Assembly (NCBI GenBank): GCA_020629615.1
Contig: JAHDCZ010000004.1
Span: forward strand, 1-64,000
Reading direction: 5' to 3'
Origin: Saprospiraceae bacterium
GTDB lineage: Bacteria; Bacteroidota; Bacteroidia; Chitinophagales; Saprospiraceae
DNA length: 64,000 bases
Part shown: in pieces, positions 1-8,968 of the stretch
Layout: every line of letters begins with the position of its first letter
Position numbering within the stretch: the first letter of the stretch is position 1
Notes under the pieces: generated by a model
The model's database searches: none
The model's input: only the letters and a program-made list of their open reading frames with translations
What the model was told of the DNA's origin: nothing
Position numbers and translations under genes: made by a program

Positions 1-494
1 AAATTGACTCCAATGATCCCAATGGCTTCTTGTTGCAATCGGTTGTCGTTATCCAGCATCTTGACATGGATCATGCACTCGTTGGGTTTTTCATTGGGGC
101 TTAATTGAAAACGAACACCCAACCAGCCATCACCTTTGATGGTCTTCCGATAATTAATAGCAGCAACCGTATCAGCAAATACGAAAAAACAGGTATCTGG
201 TCGCTCATCCTGTAATCGTTCCTCCATCAGACCATATTCGTGGTCCAACATTTTATACAAACGAGATTCACAAACATAGCGCTTAGAATCCTCCGTCCCA
301 TAAATCGCATCCGAATATGTCTTATCGTAAGCCGACATTGTTTTTGCAATGGTCCCTACAGCAGCGCCGGCCTGGAAAAAATTTCGAGCGACTTCTTGTC
401 CCGCTCCGATCTCCGCAAATGTGCCATAGATTTTATCATTTAAGTTAATTTCTAGGGCTTTCTGCTCTGTTTTTAATATTTGATGTCTCTCCAT
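1..494 (-). CDS. Conserved protein of unknown function, 3' end cut by window
   Basis: An open frame begins at the ATG complementary to 492-494 and runs off the left edge, leaving about 164 residues. The N-terminus has the motif YGTFAEIGAGQEVARNFFQ, followed by KTMSAYDKTYSDAIYG and later KGDGWLGVRFQL. I recognise this as a widespread conserved family of Bacteroidota and cyanobacteria whose database names are unreliable, so I assign no function. No signal peptide or membrane segment is visible, so a cytoplasmic protein is likely. The gap of about 150 bases to the next gene holds its upstream region, where I see no clear promoter. Confidence that it is coding is high; the function is unknown. 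Confidence 0.8.
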   Translation of the reverse strand, partial: MERHQILKTEQKALEINLNDKIYGTFAEIGAGQEVARNFFQAGAAVGTIAKTMSAYDKTYSDAIYGTEDSKRYVCESRLYKMLDHEYGLMEERLQDERPDTCFFVFADTVAAINYRKTIKGDGWLGVRFQLSPNEKPNECMIHVKMLDNDNRLQQEAIGIIGVN

Positions 495-646
495 AATTCG
501 CTTAATCTGGGCATAATGAAATATTATGCTCTATTGTGACGTAAATATACAAGGAGAGAATACAAAAAGAATCATACCTTTTCAGAAATAGTAATTAAGG
601 TTTTTTATAGAAGATCAGAATTAATCGATTGAGTCAACTTAATAAT

Positions 647-2155
647 TCAATGACTCACCACAAACCTCCCCATCCATACTTCTCCCTCATCATTCAACCC
701 TCTAGCTAAATAAATTCCATCAACCAGTCCAGAGGTATTTATTTCTATTAACTCTTCTAAAGTGATTTTCTTCTCAACAAGAATCCTTCCTTGATAGTCC
801 ATGATCTCTATCGATTTAAACCCTCTATTTTCTATACTCAATAGCTCACTCGTAGGATTTGGAAATATCTTTAAGGATTTTGTTGAAATGAATGGAATTC
901 CAAAAACTGAGGTAATCGTAGGATCACAGATATCGTCCTCATCCATACGAAAATGGGGAAAATTGGGCATAGAGCCAGACCATATATAATTAGGAACTTC
1001 TAAATCATGCTGTCTAACATCACATGTCATTCCTTTTTCATTAGGCTGGTGAATGACATGGAGGTATTTTGATCCATTGGTGCTGCCAATATAAATCCTA
1101 CAGTCAGGGCCTAATTGCCCCAAATGAAAATTTGTCGGCAAAGGGTCTACAAAACCATCCCACTCTGCGATCAAAGTCAAACTTTCTTGCAAATCGTCAG
1201 CCCATAAATCTACCTGAAATAATTCTCCTCCAGCCGACAAATAGGCAAATCGACTATTGGGTGAAGTTGATAATCCTGTTGGTCGATATTCTTCTAAAAC
1301 ATTTACCACATTAAGGTTACTTAATGTGCTTGTCGTGCGATCAAAATCAAATACCAACAATCCATTAATGGCGTTAAACAATAAATATTTAGTCCCGTCT
1401 GGTGTAAATTTTGCTTGTGCTCCCTCAGAGAAATAATCAAATGTCGGTCCCAAGATTTGTGTGTCATGAAGTGTTATTCCTGACTCATTTAAAAGAAATT
1501 TAAAATATCTATTACCTAATTTCTCTGGTTGTAACACCCACCAATCATTCCCATTTTCATGCTTACACGCTGTTAAAAAACCTCCCATACTATTCGCCTC
1601 ATCGAAAAAAACTTCATTCTTCTCTGTAACTGCTCCCAATCCATCATTTAATGTCATGTCAACATAAGTATATTTTATGTCTGGACTAATTATGTCAAGA
1701 AAGGGTTCTGATATAAGAACCTCTGTTTTATGAATTAAATAATATCCTTTTTCATTTGATGGATCGGGAAGAATAAGAGTATTGGCAATTCCAGTATTTC
1801 CATAACCTCCACCACAATTATTGTCATAAATTTCTCCAAGATTAAGACTATCTCCATTCATCATAATCTGATGACTACTATCAAAAACTGCACAGCCATT
1901 ACTGTAAAAAAGTAACTTGCCATTTTCTTTACTGCTAATGCTAGTATTATTGGCTCCCATTGCCCAGGGCAATAATTGAAAAATTGTATCCCTGTTTCCT
2001 CCTTGAAAATTCAATATTGAACCCGCTTGTCCCGTTAAGTTAGTTGTCTGATAACCAAAGATCCAGTTATAATCTTGCCTTTGAGTATGTCCTGTTATAC
2101 TTGACCCAAAGATCAAGTATAACAGGGCTATATATATAACTAGTGAATTTTTCAT
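647..2155 (-). CDS. Secreted beta-propeller-like protein with T9SS type A sorting domain
   Basis: This 502-residue protein begins with a signal peptide (basic MKN, then a hydrophobic stretch ending near GHTQ). The central part has loose repeats typical of beta-propellers, for example FTPDGTKYLLFN, STSPNSRFAYLSAGG and LGQLGPDCRIYIG. The last 75 or so residues form a T9SS type A sorting domain: FPNPTSELLSIEN, then IEIMDYQGRIL, then SGLVDGIYLARGL, ending in a basic/hydrophobic strand. Known family behaviour predicts export by Sec, then release or anchoring at the surface by T9SS. The molecular function is unknown. Its ATG overlaps the stop of a small upstream frame (TAATG), so the two may be translationally coupled. 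Confidence 0.85.
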   Translation of the reverse strand: MKNSLVIYIALLYLIFGSSITGHTQRQDYNWIFGYQTTNLTGQAGSILNFQGGNRDTIFQLLPWAMGANNTSISSKENGKLLFYSNGCAVFDSSHQIMMNGDSLNLGEIYDNNCGGGYGNTGIANTLILPDPSNEKGYYLIHKTEVLISEPFLDIISPDIKYTYVDMTLNDGLGAVTEKNEVFFDEANSMGGFLTACKHENGNDWWVLQPEKLGNRYFKFLLNESGITLHDTQILGPTFDYFSEGAQAKFTPDGTKYLLFNAINGLLVFDFDRTTSTLSNLNVVNVLEEYRPTGLSTSPNSRFAYLSAGGELFQVDLWADDLQESLTLIAEWDGFVDPLPTNFHLGQLGPDCRIYIGSTNGSKYLHVIHQPNEKGMTCDVRQHDLEVPNYIWSGSMPNFPHFRMDEDDICDPTITSVFGIPFISTKSLKIFPNPTSELLSIENRGFKSIEIMDYQGRILVEKKITLEELIEINTSGLVDGIYLARGLNDEGEVWMGRFVVSH

Positions 2156-2418
2156 TATTTGTTCATAACAACAAATTTCTTAATTATCTTTTCTCCTTTT
2201 TTATTTATGATTTGAATTAAATATACACCGTTTGGTAACTCAGAAATTTCTAATTCCTGAATTAATAATGATTCTTTCAAATCATTTTTGTTTTCCCTTG
2301 GACTAACGATACTACATCCCAAAACATCTTCAAAATAAGCATTATCAATTAATCCGTGAAGTGCCCTTGCGACATAAACTCCTTTTCCGTCTTGAACAAT
2401 TCGGAACAAAATTATCAT
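2155..2418 (-). pseudogene. Orphan T9SS sorting-domain fragment (87 residues)
   Basis: The last 35 residues (LEISELPNGVYLIQI, then KKGEKIIKKFVV) read as the final strands of a T9SS type A sorting domain. Nothing in front of them could be a signal peptide or a cargo domain. An earlier stretch, GKGVYVARALHGLID, resembles the IYLARGL strand of the neighbouring protein's sorting domain. The start codon lies only 60 bases from the divergent mnmG start, so there is little room for a missing 5' part. I infer the decayed tail of a T9SS cargo gene, probably a relative of the gene at 647-2155, whose start overlaps this frame's stop by one base. An intact small protein is possible but less likely. Confidence 0.5.
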
Positions 2419-2462
2419 AGATAATCAAACATCGCATATCCCTTTAGTTCATAAAATACTCG

Positions 2463-2470
2463 TAATTTTG
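2463..2470 (+). promoter_or_regulatory. Bacteroidota-type -7 box before mnmG
   Basis: The sequence TAATTTTG matches the Bacteroidota sigma consensus TAnnTTTG and is followed by GCAGC. It ends 7 bases before the mnmG ATG, so transcription would begin almost at the start codon, giving a leaderless or nearly leaderless message. No good -33 TTTG box at the usual spacing was found, which limits confidence. Confidence 0.4.
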
Positions 2471-2477
2471 CAGCATT

Positions 2478-4343
2478 ATGTTTCCAGAATACGACGTCAT
2501 AGTAGTTGGTGCCGGACATGCCGGTTGTGAAGCGGCCACTGCTGCCGCAAACATGGGTTCTAAAGTGCTCTTGGCAACCATGAACATGAATACCATTGCC
2601 CAAATGTCTTGTAATCCTGCCATGGGCGGCGTTGCCAAAGGACAAATCGTCCGCGAGATTGATGCACTTGGAGGATACAGTGGAATTATCACCGACCATA
2701 CGATGGTTCAGTTTAGAATGTTGAATAAATCCAAAGGGCCTGCGATGTGGAGTCCACGTGCCCAAAGTGATCGGATGATGTTTGCCAGTATGTGGCGAAA
2801 AATGTTGGAAGAAAATGAAAACATTGATTTCTGGCAAGAAATGGTCACTGGCCTAATCGTTAAAGACGGAATTTGTAAAGGTGTCAAAACAGGTATTGGT
2901 TTAGAAATCAAATCCAAGTCTGTCATTCTTACCAATGGTACTTTTCTGAATGGCTTGATCCATATTGGTGAAAAACAATTTGGTGGTGGTCGCGCTGGAG
3001 AAAGAGCGGCAACTGGATTAACCGAACAGTTGATCGAATTGGGATTTGAAGCAGGAAGAATGAAAACAGGTACTCCTGCTAGAGTTGATGGTAGAACCCT
3101 TGATTACAGCAAAATGGAAACACAAGCAGGTGATGAAAATCCTTCGAAGTTTTCTTTCACCGATACTCCAACAATTGAAAAGCAGTTGCCTTGTCATATT
3201 ACTTATACTAATCTTTCTGTTCATGACCAACTAAGAACTGGATTTGATCGATCTCCTATGTTTAACGGAAGAATCCAAGGCTTGGGACCACGATACTGTC
3301 CGTCAATAGAGGATAAAATAGATCGATTTGCAGATAAAGACCAACATCAATTGTTTGTCGAACCAGAAGGATGGAATACTTGTGAAATTTATGTCAATGG
3401 ATTTTCGTCTTCTCTTCCAGAAGATGTTCAATACTCAGCTTTGAGAAAAGTGCCTGGCTTTGAAAACATGAAGATGTTCAGACCCGGTTATGCTATTGAG
3501 TATGACTTTTTTCAACCGACTCAATTAGACAATTCCCTACAAACCAAGTTGGTAAAAGGCTTATTTTTTGCGGGTCAAATTAATGGAACGACCGGTTACG
3601 AAGAAGCAGGTTGTCAAGGATTGATGGCAGGTATCAACGCCAATCATTATGTCAAAGAAGAAGAACCATTCGTTCTAAAAAGATCTGATGCCTATATTGG
3701 TGTACTGATCGATGACTTGGTCAACAAAGGGACCAAAGAACCATACCGAATGTTTACTTCCAGAGCGGAATATCGAATCTTGTTGCGTCAAGATAATGCT
3801 GATATTCGCTTAACTCCATTGGCGAAAGCCATAGGAATGGAAAATTTGGATCAAAGAATGGATCGAGTGAACGAAAAATTAAAAGCCCAAAAAGACATCA
3901 CCAAGTTTGTCGAAAACCTAAGTGTATCACCTGACCAAATGAATCCTTATTTAGAAAATATTGGATCAGCTGCACTTAATCAAAAAGTGAAACTAATTTC
4001 TGTATTATCACGTCCTCATATTAACTTAAATGATCTGAGTGATACGATTGAAGACCTAAAAACGTTTTTATCAAAGTACGATGAAGAAACTGTTTTACTA
4101 TCGGAAGTAGGCATGAAATACAAAGGATATATTCGAAGAGAGCAAGAACAGGTTAACAAAATGAATCGTTTAGAGGATGTTAGATTAAAAGATGATATGG
4201 AATACGGAAATATTCTTTCTTTATCCTCCGAAGCACGACAAAAGCTTAGCGAGATCAAACCCAAAACGATCGGTCAAGCAAGTCGGATCAGTGGTGTCTC
4301 TCCATCCGATGTTTCGGTATTATTGGTACACGTAGGTCGATAA
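2478..4343 (+). CDS. mnmG: tRNA uridine-5-carboxymethylaminomethyl modification enzyme MnmG (GidA)
   Basis: MnmG is an FAD-dependent enzyme that works with MnmE to modify the wobble uridine (U34) of certain tRNAs in the cytoplasm. At 621 residues it has the family's usual length. The N-terminal dinucleotide-binding motif is VVGAGHAGCEAA. Family signatures follow: MSCNPAMGGVAKGQIVREID, KTGTPARVDGR, GQINGTTGYEEAGCQG and PYRMFTSRAEYRILLRQDNA. The C-terminal MnmE- and tRNA-binding part contains KYKGYIRREQEQ. The start is fixed by the Rossmann motif beginning six residues in. A TAnnTTTG box just upstream suggests its own promoter. No anomalies are seen. Confidence 0.97.
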   Translation: MFPEYDVIVVGAGHAGCEAATAAANMGSKVLLATMNMNTIAQMSCNPAMGGVAKGQIVREIDALGGYSGIITDHTMVQFRMLNKSKGPAMWSPRAQSDRMMFASMWRKMLEENENIDFWQEMVTGLIVKDGICKGVKTGIGLEIKSKSVILTNGTFLNGLIHIGEKQFGGGRAGERAATGLTEQLIELGFEAGRMKTGTPARVDGRTLDYSKMETQAGDENPSKFSFTDTPTIEKQLPCHITYTNLSVHDQLRTGFDRSPMFNGRIQGLGPRYCPSIEDKIDRFADKDQHQLFVEPEGWNTCEIYVNGFSSSLPEDVQYSALRKVPGFENMKMFRPGYAIEYDFFQPTQLDNSLQTKLVKGLFFAGQINGTTGYEEAGCQGLMAGINANHYVKEEEPFVLKRSDAYIGVLIDDLVNKGTKEPYRMFTSRAEYRILLRQDNADIRLTPLAKAIGMENLDQRMDRVNEKLKAQKDITKFVENLSVSPDQMNPYLENIGSAALNQKVKLISVLSRPHINLNDLSDTIEDLKTFLSKYDEETVLLSEVGMKYKGYIRREQEQVNKMNRLEDVRLKDDMEYGNILSLSSEARQKLSEIKPKTIGQASRISGVSPSDVSVLLVHVGR

Positions 4344-4353
4344 GATATTATTC

Positions 4354-4593
4354 ATGAAGAATACACACCAATGTCCTAAATGCCATTCGATGAAAATCGC
4401 CCTAATTAAAGGTGGAAATAATTGGAGTGGCATGCATAATAAGGTCCGATTGAATCAATTTAAAGCTTTTCCTGTTAGTCGTTATGTATGCTGCCTTTGT
4501 GGATATTCGGAAGAATGGATTGAAAATCAAAAACATTTAGACAAGCTTCACAATAAATTTAAAATTTCTGATGATTTTGATGAATTCGTTTAA
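4354..4593 (+). CDS. Small zinc-ribbon-like protein (79 residues)
   Basis: Two cysteine pairs, CPKC near residue 8 and CCLCGY near residue 48, are spaced like a zinc ribbon. The tail is acidic and has EEWIENQKHLDKL, which may form a helix. It starts 10 bases after mnmG and so is probably co-transcribed. No enzymatic motif is present. I infer a small metal-binding protein; the function is unknown. Confidence 0.7.
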   Translation: MKNTHQCPKCHSMKIALIKGGNNWSGMHNKVRLNQFKAFPVSRYVCCLCGYSEEWIENQKHLDKLHNKFKISDDFDEFV

Positions 4594-4626
4594 CACGAAT
4601 TTTAAGAATTTAAAAAGACTCCCCGT

Positions 4627-6042
4627 ATGATTCGATCAATTTTTGTAAGCTTATTTCTGTTTTGCTCTTGCTCTATATTGGGTCAAACTAATGCCCAATC
4701 CAGTAGAGAGATTACGGACTATGTAGAATATCTCAATAAATGCTCCAATGGAATTTTCTTATCCAGTTACTTATTTGAAAATTTTAATGCAGAAATAAAT
4801 AAGACAATTGACTTTAGTCAAAATGAACAAATGTCTTTTGTAAATAGTGTGTTTCCCAACAATTTTTTTGAAACTGAAGAAAACTACACCAACATACTCT
4901 ATTCCAGCAGACCTGTAAACACTTTGAGAAAAAAGCTTAATTCCAACTTCTCAGATATTGCCAAAGTAACTCAAAAGATAAACTTACAGGTGAACAAAAT
5001 TGATCGTTGGCGATTTGATATTGAAAGTTTTATCAACACAATAGATATCGAAAATAAAGAACAACAACTTGAAGTCTATGCGATGCTAGATTCTGCAGAG
5101 GTAATGGTCAAAACCTACTACAAACAAAACAATCAGTTTACCAAAGCTTTTTGGAAGCGCCAAATGACCTATGCCAAACAATCGGAGTTTCCTCAACTGT
5201 CCAAAATTATGTTGGACCTTCATGCCGCAGTTTACAGATACGGCATGATGCTTCGATTTCAAGAGGATGGACAAGCCAAGGAACTGAATGAAAAACTTAT
5301 TAGCGCTTATGGAAGAATGAATGGCTATACCCTTGAAAAAGGAATGAATGCTTCTAGGACAAGTGAGTTCAATAAACTTTTGCAAAAGCTAAAAACCAAT
5401 TCGATAGAGGCTAAACAATTAGCTTCTGATTTTTATTTGTCTGGTGTTGTACCTGAGGATCACAGAGCACAGGGAAAATATGTATACTACCACAATGAGT
5501 TTTCTAAAACCACTCGATTTAATTCTCCAGATGGTACCATTCAAGTCTTAAATGAAATCATTAATCTATTAAAACTTCCATTGAGCCATTTTCCTGAAAT
5601 CCCCTACTACTTCAAAGTGATCTATCCAGAAAAGTTAAAGGAAAAAGATTTAATTGTAAGTTCGGATTCCAATGTAGAATTAATCCCGGATAAATTAAAA
5701 GAACGTATCGTGACTGCCAGTAACCGTACCATCCGAGTCGATAGTGCTAAGATCGAAATGAACTTATATGATCATATGATTCAAGATGGTGATATCTTGT
5801 CCCTTAACTTTAACGGGGATTGGATTTTGGAAAATCATTCGCTGGAAGCGAAACCGAAAAAACTAAAACTACAATTGAACGAAACTGGTAAAAACTATTT
5901 GTTGCTTCATGCTGAAAATGTAGGGAAACGACCTCCCAACACGATGGCCATCTCTTACTATTATCGAGGAAAGAAAAAACAAATTATGTTAAAGTCCGAT
6001 TTAAATTCAAGTGAGTTGATTGAAATCGTTATTGACAATTAA
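4627..6042 (+). CDS. Secreted protein of unknown function with C-terminal beta domain
   Basis: The protein has 471 residues and an N-terminal hydrophobic signal ending near CSILGQ. The presence of cysteines makes lipoprotein processing possible, but no classical lipobox is clear. The middle is helical and charged, with no recognised motif. The last 100 residues (YDHMIQDGDILSLNFNGDWI, then KNYLLLHAENVGKRPPNTMA, then SDLNSSELIEIVI) match a beta domain I know from the ends of many Bacteroidota secreted proteins. It probably acts in the periplasm or outer membrane. The 3' end overlaps the convergent YceI gene by four bases. Confidence 0.75.
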   Translation: MIRSIFVSLFLFCSCSILGQTNAQSSREITDYVEYLNKCSNGIFLSSYLFENFNAEINKTIDFSQNEQMSFVNSVFPNNFFETEENYTNILYSSRPVNTLRKKLNSNFSDIAKVTQKINLQVNKIDRWRFDIESFINTIDIENKEQQLEVYAMLDSAEVMVKTYYKQNNQFTKAFWKRQMTYAKQSEFPQLSKIMLDLHAAVYRYGMMLRFQEDGQAKELNEKLISAYGRMNGYTLEKGMNASRTSEFNKLLQKLKTNSIEAKQLASDFYLSGVVPEDHRAQGKYVYYHNEFSKTTRFNSPDGTIQVLNEIINLLKLPLSHFPEIPYYFKVIYPEKLKEKDLIVSSDSNVELIPDKLKERIVTASNRTIRVDSAKIEMNLYDHMIQDGDILSLNFNGDWILENHSLEAKPKKLKLQLNETGKNYLLLHAENVGKRPPNTMAISYYYRGKKKQIMLKSDLNSSELIEIVIDN

Positions 6043-6719
6043 GATGCTATAGTTGTCAGTTTAATGGCAATTCCGATATCATCGTTGATAAACTTTTCTT
6101 TGATATCACCCAGAACGGACTTAGACATAAATTTGATCCCCCATCGTGTTCGGTCAATTTTAAACTCAGGGATATTTACCAACACTTTTCCATTGACCTC
6201 TTGGATTTTGGCCTTAAAACCAATAGAATGAGTCACTCCTTTTAAGGTCAAATTTCCATAAACTAAGTTGCTCGCATCCGCATCCGAAACCAAATTGGTC
6301 ACTTTCGTAATTTCAAACTTGGCGGTTGGAAATTTAGTGACGTTAAAAAAATCATCTTCTTCTCCTTCGTTTAAGCCTTTTAAATGTGCTTCTATACTTT
6401 CTTTTTGCTCTCCTTGCAAGTCAAGACAAGCAATAGTATTCATGTCGATTACAAAGCTCCCTGCCGTTAAGGACCCATCCTTCATATACAGTTGTCCCTC
6501 ACTTAAATCAACCGATCCAGTGTGAATACCCGTCGGTTTTGATCCGTTCCAAAGTACTTTACTCATTTCTGTATTGACTTCAAAAGCAGTTCCTTCCATT
6601 GGTGCGGCAGATTCCTGACTGGTGGATTGTACCCCATCACTATCCGTTATTTTCTTTTTACAGCTTTGGAAAGAAATTAAAAGAGTACTAAGAGAAAGTA
6701 AAAGAATGATATTTTTCAT
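6039..6719 (-). CDS. YceI-family lipoprotein
   Basis: The start is placed at the internal ATG whose product begins MKNIILLLSLSTLLISFQSC, because this gives a proper lipoprotein signal with Cys20; a start 18 bases upstream adds non-signal residues. The mature part carries YceI-family features: TEMSKVLWNGSKPTGIHTGS, EDDFFNVTKFPTAKFEI and FKIDRTRWGIKFMSKS. YceI proteins are lipocalin-like barrels that bind isoprenoid or other amphiphilic molecules in the periplasm; the ligand here is unknown. At about 226 residues it is the usual size. It lies just downstream of the MerR regulator on the same strand. Confidence 0.88.
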   Translation of the reverse strand: MKNIILLLSLSTLLISFQSCKKKITDSDGVQSTSQESAAPMEGTAFEVNTEMSKVLWNGSKPTGIHTGSVDLSEGQLYMKDGSLTAGSFVIDMNTIACLDLQGEQKESIEAHLKGLNEGEEDDFFNVTKFPTAKFEITKVTNLVSDADASNLVYGNLTLKGVTHSIGFKAKIQEVNGKVLVNIPEFKIDRTRWGIKFMSKSVLGDIKEKFINDDIGIAIKLTTIAS

Positions 6720-6767
6720 GTCGCAATTTTTCAACAAGTATACGACAGAAAAACAATTGATACTAAA

Positions 6768-7676
6768 TTACGCTGTGATTTGTACTTTGAGTAGATTATC
6801 AACAAAGTCTATGAGTTGCTTTGTTCCTTTAAATGCTTGATAGTTTGCATTGTCTGTTTGATTCAATTGTATCACTTGCATCCCGGACAAGAGGACTTCT
6901 GCGTTTCCTACACGAGAGGTTAGTTGGTCAATATATTTTTCTAAATCTTTATTGGACAAACTGTCATTGACCATGGTAAAAACAAAATCAGGTTTAGAAA
7001 TTCTACATCCATCAATAACATCATCTAGTGGGATGCCAATTCCAACATTGACCACTCGCATTCCTTTTTCTTTTAAGATATAGTGTAGATACAATAAACT
7101 TAATTCGTGATTTTCGCCTTCCGGCAAATAGATAAGGAACTTAGGATTATTTACTTCGTTACGTGATTCTTTGATTCGATCTATCGCGTTGATCGTTTTT
7201 CTACGTACAACATTGCTCACAAAGTGTTCGTGTACACTTTTAATGGATCCTGACATCCACATCATTCCTAACTTATCTAGCAAGGGGTAAATCACATGAT
7301 TCATCACATGAAGAAATCCTTTTTGCGTGATGTACTTGTCAAGTATCTTGGAAAATTTACTTTCATTAAGTTCCAAAACACATAAAGTAAGAGCGTCTAA
7401 TTGATAATCCTCGAATGAAGAATTTATCTCGGTATATTCGGCTACCTTTTGCCTAATTTCTTTATTGCTTAGTGCGGCAATTTTAGATATCCGATATCCT
7501 TTTTTGTTGAGAAAAGCAATATTTAATATTTGCTTGAGATCCTCATCTAAGTAATATCTGATATTTGTTTGAGTTCGTTTCGGTTGAATAATTCCATATC
7601 GCTTCTCCCATATACGTAGCGTGTGAGCTTTCACACCCGACAGCTTTTCAAGATCCTTTATGGAATAAATAATCAT
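6768..7676 (-). CDS. MerR-family regulator with cobalamin-binding domain (CarH/LitR-like)
   Basis: Residues 1-70 form a MerR winged-helix DNA-binding domain (YSIKDLEKLSGVKAHTLRIW, EKRYGIIQP). Residues 85-165 match the helical bundle of B12-dependent regulators, with Trp140, Glu150 and His151 in the Wx9EH arrangement. Residues 178-300 form a B12-binding Rossmann domain, with His190 (GENHEL) in the position of the lower axial cobalt ligand. In CarH and LitR these residues bind adenosylcobalamin and sense light. I infer a repressor responding to B12 or light. It is divergent from bshA with 128 bases between, and that gap contains the palindrome AAGCGCTT. No carotenoid or photolyase gene is in view. 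Confidence 0.88.
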   Translation of the reverse strand: MIIYSIKDLEKLSGVKAHTLRIWEKRYGIIQPKRTQTNIRYYLDEDLKQILNIAFLNKKGYRISKIAALSNKEIRQKVAEYTEINSSFEDYQLDALTLCVLELNESKFSKILDKYITQKGFLHVMNHVIYPLLDKLGMMWMSGSIKSVHEHFVSNVVRRKTINAIDRIKESRNEVNNPKFLIYLPEGENHELSLLYLHYILKEKGMRVVNVGIGIPLDDVIDGCRISKPDFVFTMVNDSLSNKDLEKYIDQLTSRVGNAEVLLSGMQVIQLNQTDNANYQAFKGTKQLIDFVDNLLKVQITA

Positions 7677-7804
7677 TTTGTTTCAACTTATTTTAAACCT
7701 ACTTGTTACATAAAACGCATAAAGCGCTTAAAGGTTGTCAGTTTTATAGTTTTACCTTGGATAATCGTAGGTATTTATTATAAATTTAAATATAAATATA
7801 TCGT

Positions 7805-8968
7805 ATGAACATTGGTATTGTTTGCTATCCTACATTTGGTGGAAGTGGTGTTGTGGCAACTGAATTGGGAATTGCCTTGGCTAAAAAAGGACACAACGTA
7901 CACTTTATAACTTACAAGCGCCCCGTACGATTGGAGTCATTTTATGAGAATATTTTTTATCATGAAGTGAACTCTATGTCCTATCCTCTTTTTGAATATG
8001 AACCATATGAAACTGCATTAGCGAGCAAGTTGGTAGATGTAGTGAAATCGGCTCGATTGGATTTATTACATGTGCATTATGCTATTCCTCATGCTGCCGT
8101 CGCCTTTACGGCAAAATCTATCTTGGCTGCTGAGGGTATCCCTCTACCTGTAGTCACAACGCTCCATGGAACAGATATCACTCTTGTTGGAAATGATCGT
8201 TCTTTCGCCCCTGTTGTACAATTTAGCATCAATAATTCAGATGGTGTAACTGCGGTGTCCGAATATTTAAAAGTTAAAACACTCAATACCTTTAATATTA
8301 AGAAGGACATTGAGGTCATCTATAATTTTATTGACTTTACGCGATTCAAAAAAGTAGATAAAGATCATTTCAAAAAAGTTCTCGCTCCCAACGGAGAAAA
8401 AATAATAGCACACACTTCAAATTTTAGAAAAGTGAAGCGTGTTCAAGATGTTATCAAGGCTTTCAGTAAGATCGTCAAAAAGACTCCAGCGCTTTTACTT
8501 TTGATTGGCGATGGCCCTGAGCGAAGAAGTCTTGAAGATCTTTGTATGGAATTAGGTCTATGCGACCAGATAAGATTCTTGGGTAAACAGAATGCGGTTG
8601 AGGAGCTTTTAGCCATTAGTGATCTTTTTATTATTCCGTCTGAAGACGAAAGTTTTGGGTTAGCTGCACTCGAAGCGATGGCTTGTGAAGTTCCAGTTAT
8701 TTCAACGAATGTAGGTGGGCTCCCTGAAGTCAATATTCACAACAAGACGGGATTTTTATCTGAGATTGGAGATGTTGAAAATATGGCCAGCAATGCTCTC
8801 TCATTGTTAACAGATGAATCGAAACTTTCTTCGTTTGGTCAATCTGCATTGGCGCAAGCCAAAGAATTTGAAATCGATAAAATTCTTCCTAAATACGAAA
8901 ACTACTACCAAGAAATTATCCAACGAGTACGATCAAAGAAATACAACTCAAGCTTAATTCATGAATAA
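7805..8968 (+). CDS. bshA: N-acetyl-alpha-D-glucosaminyl L-malate synthase BshA (bacillithiol step 1)
   Basis: BshA transfers GlcNAc from UDP-GlcNAc to L-malate, the first step of bacillithiol synthesis in the cytoplasm. The 387-residue protein is a GT4, GT-B-fold glycosyltransferase. The N-terminus MNIGIVCYPTFGGSGVVATE is diagnostic of BshA, as are HVHYAIPHA and TLHGTDITLVG. The C-terminal nucleotide-sugar site includes SEDESFGLAALEAMACEVPV. Its end overlaps the convergent porZ-like gene by 15 bases. No bshB or bshC is in the window. Confidence 0.93.
   Translation: MNIGIVCYPTFGGSGVVATELGIALAKKGHNVHFITYKRPVRLESFYENIFYHEVNSMSYPLFEYEPYETALASKLVDVVKSARLDLLHVHYAIPHAAVAFTAKSILAAEGIPLPVVTTLHGTDITLVGNDRSFAPVVQFSINNSDGVTAVSEYLKVKTLNTFNIKKDIEVIYNFIDFTRFKKVDKDHFKKVLAPNGEKIIAHTSNFRKVKRVQDVIKAFSKIVKKTPALLLLIGDGPERRSLEDLCMELGLCDQIRFLGKQNAVEELLAISDLFIIPSEDESFGLAALEAMACEVPVISTNVGGLPEVNIHNKTGFLSEIGDVENMASNALSLLTDESKLSSFGQSALAQAKEFEIDKILPKYENYYQEIIQRVRSKKYNSSLIHE

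Noticed and set aside
495-646. Gap of 152 bases between the first two minus-strand genes
   Set aside because: Examined for tRNA, promoter and terminator signals. A TATATTTA-like box on the minus strand lacks a -33 element, so nothing was called.
2415-2935. Minus-strand frames of 75-140 codons across the start of mnmG
   Set aside because: They are antisense to a strongly conserved gene and show no domain or signal; they are shadows of its codon pattern.
7677-7804. Palindrome AAGCGCTT in the gap between the MerR regulator and bshA
   Set aside because: An eight-base palindrome is too short to call an operator by itself; mentioned only with the regulator.
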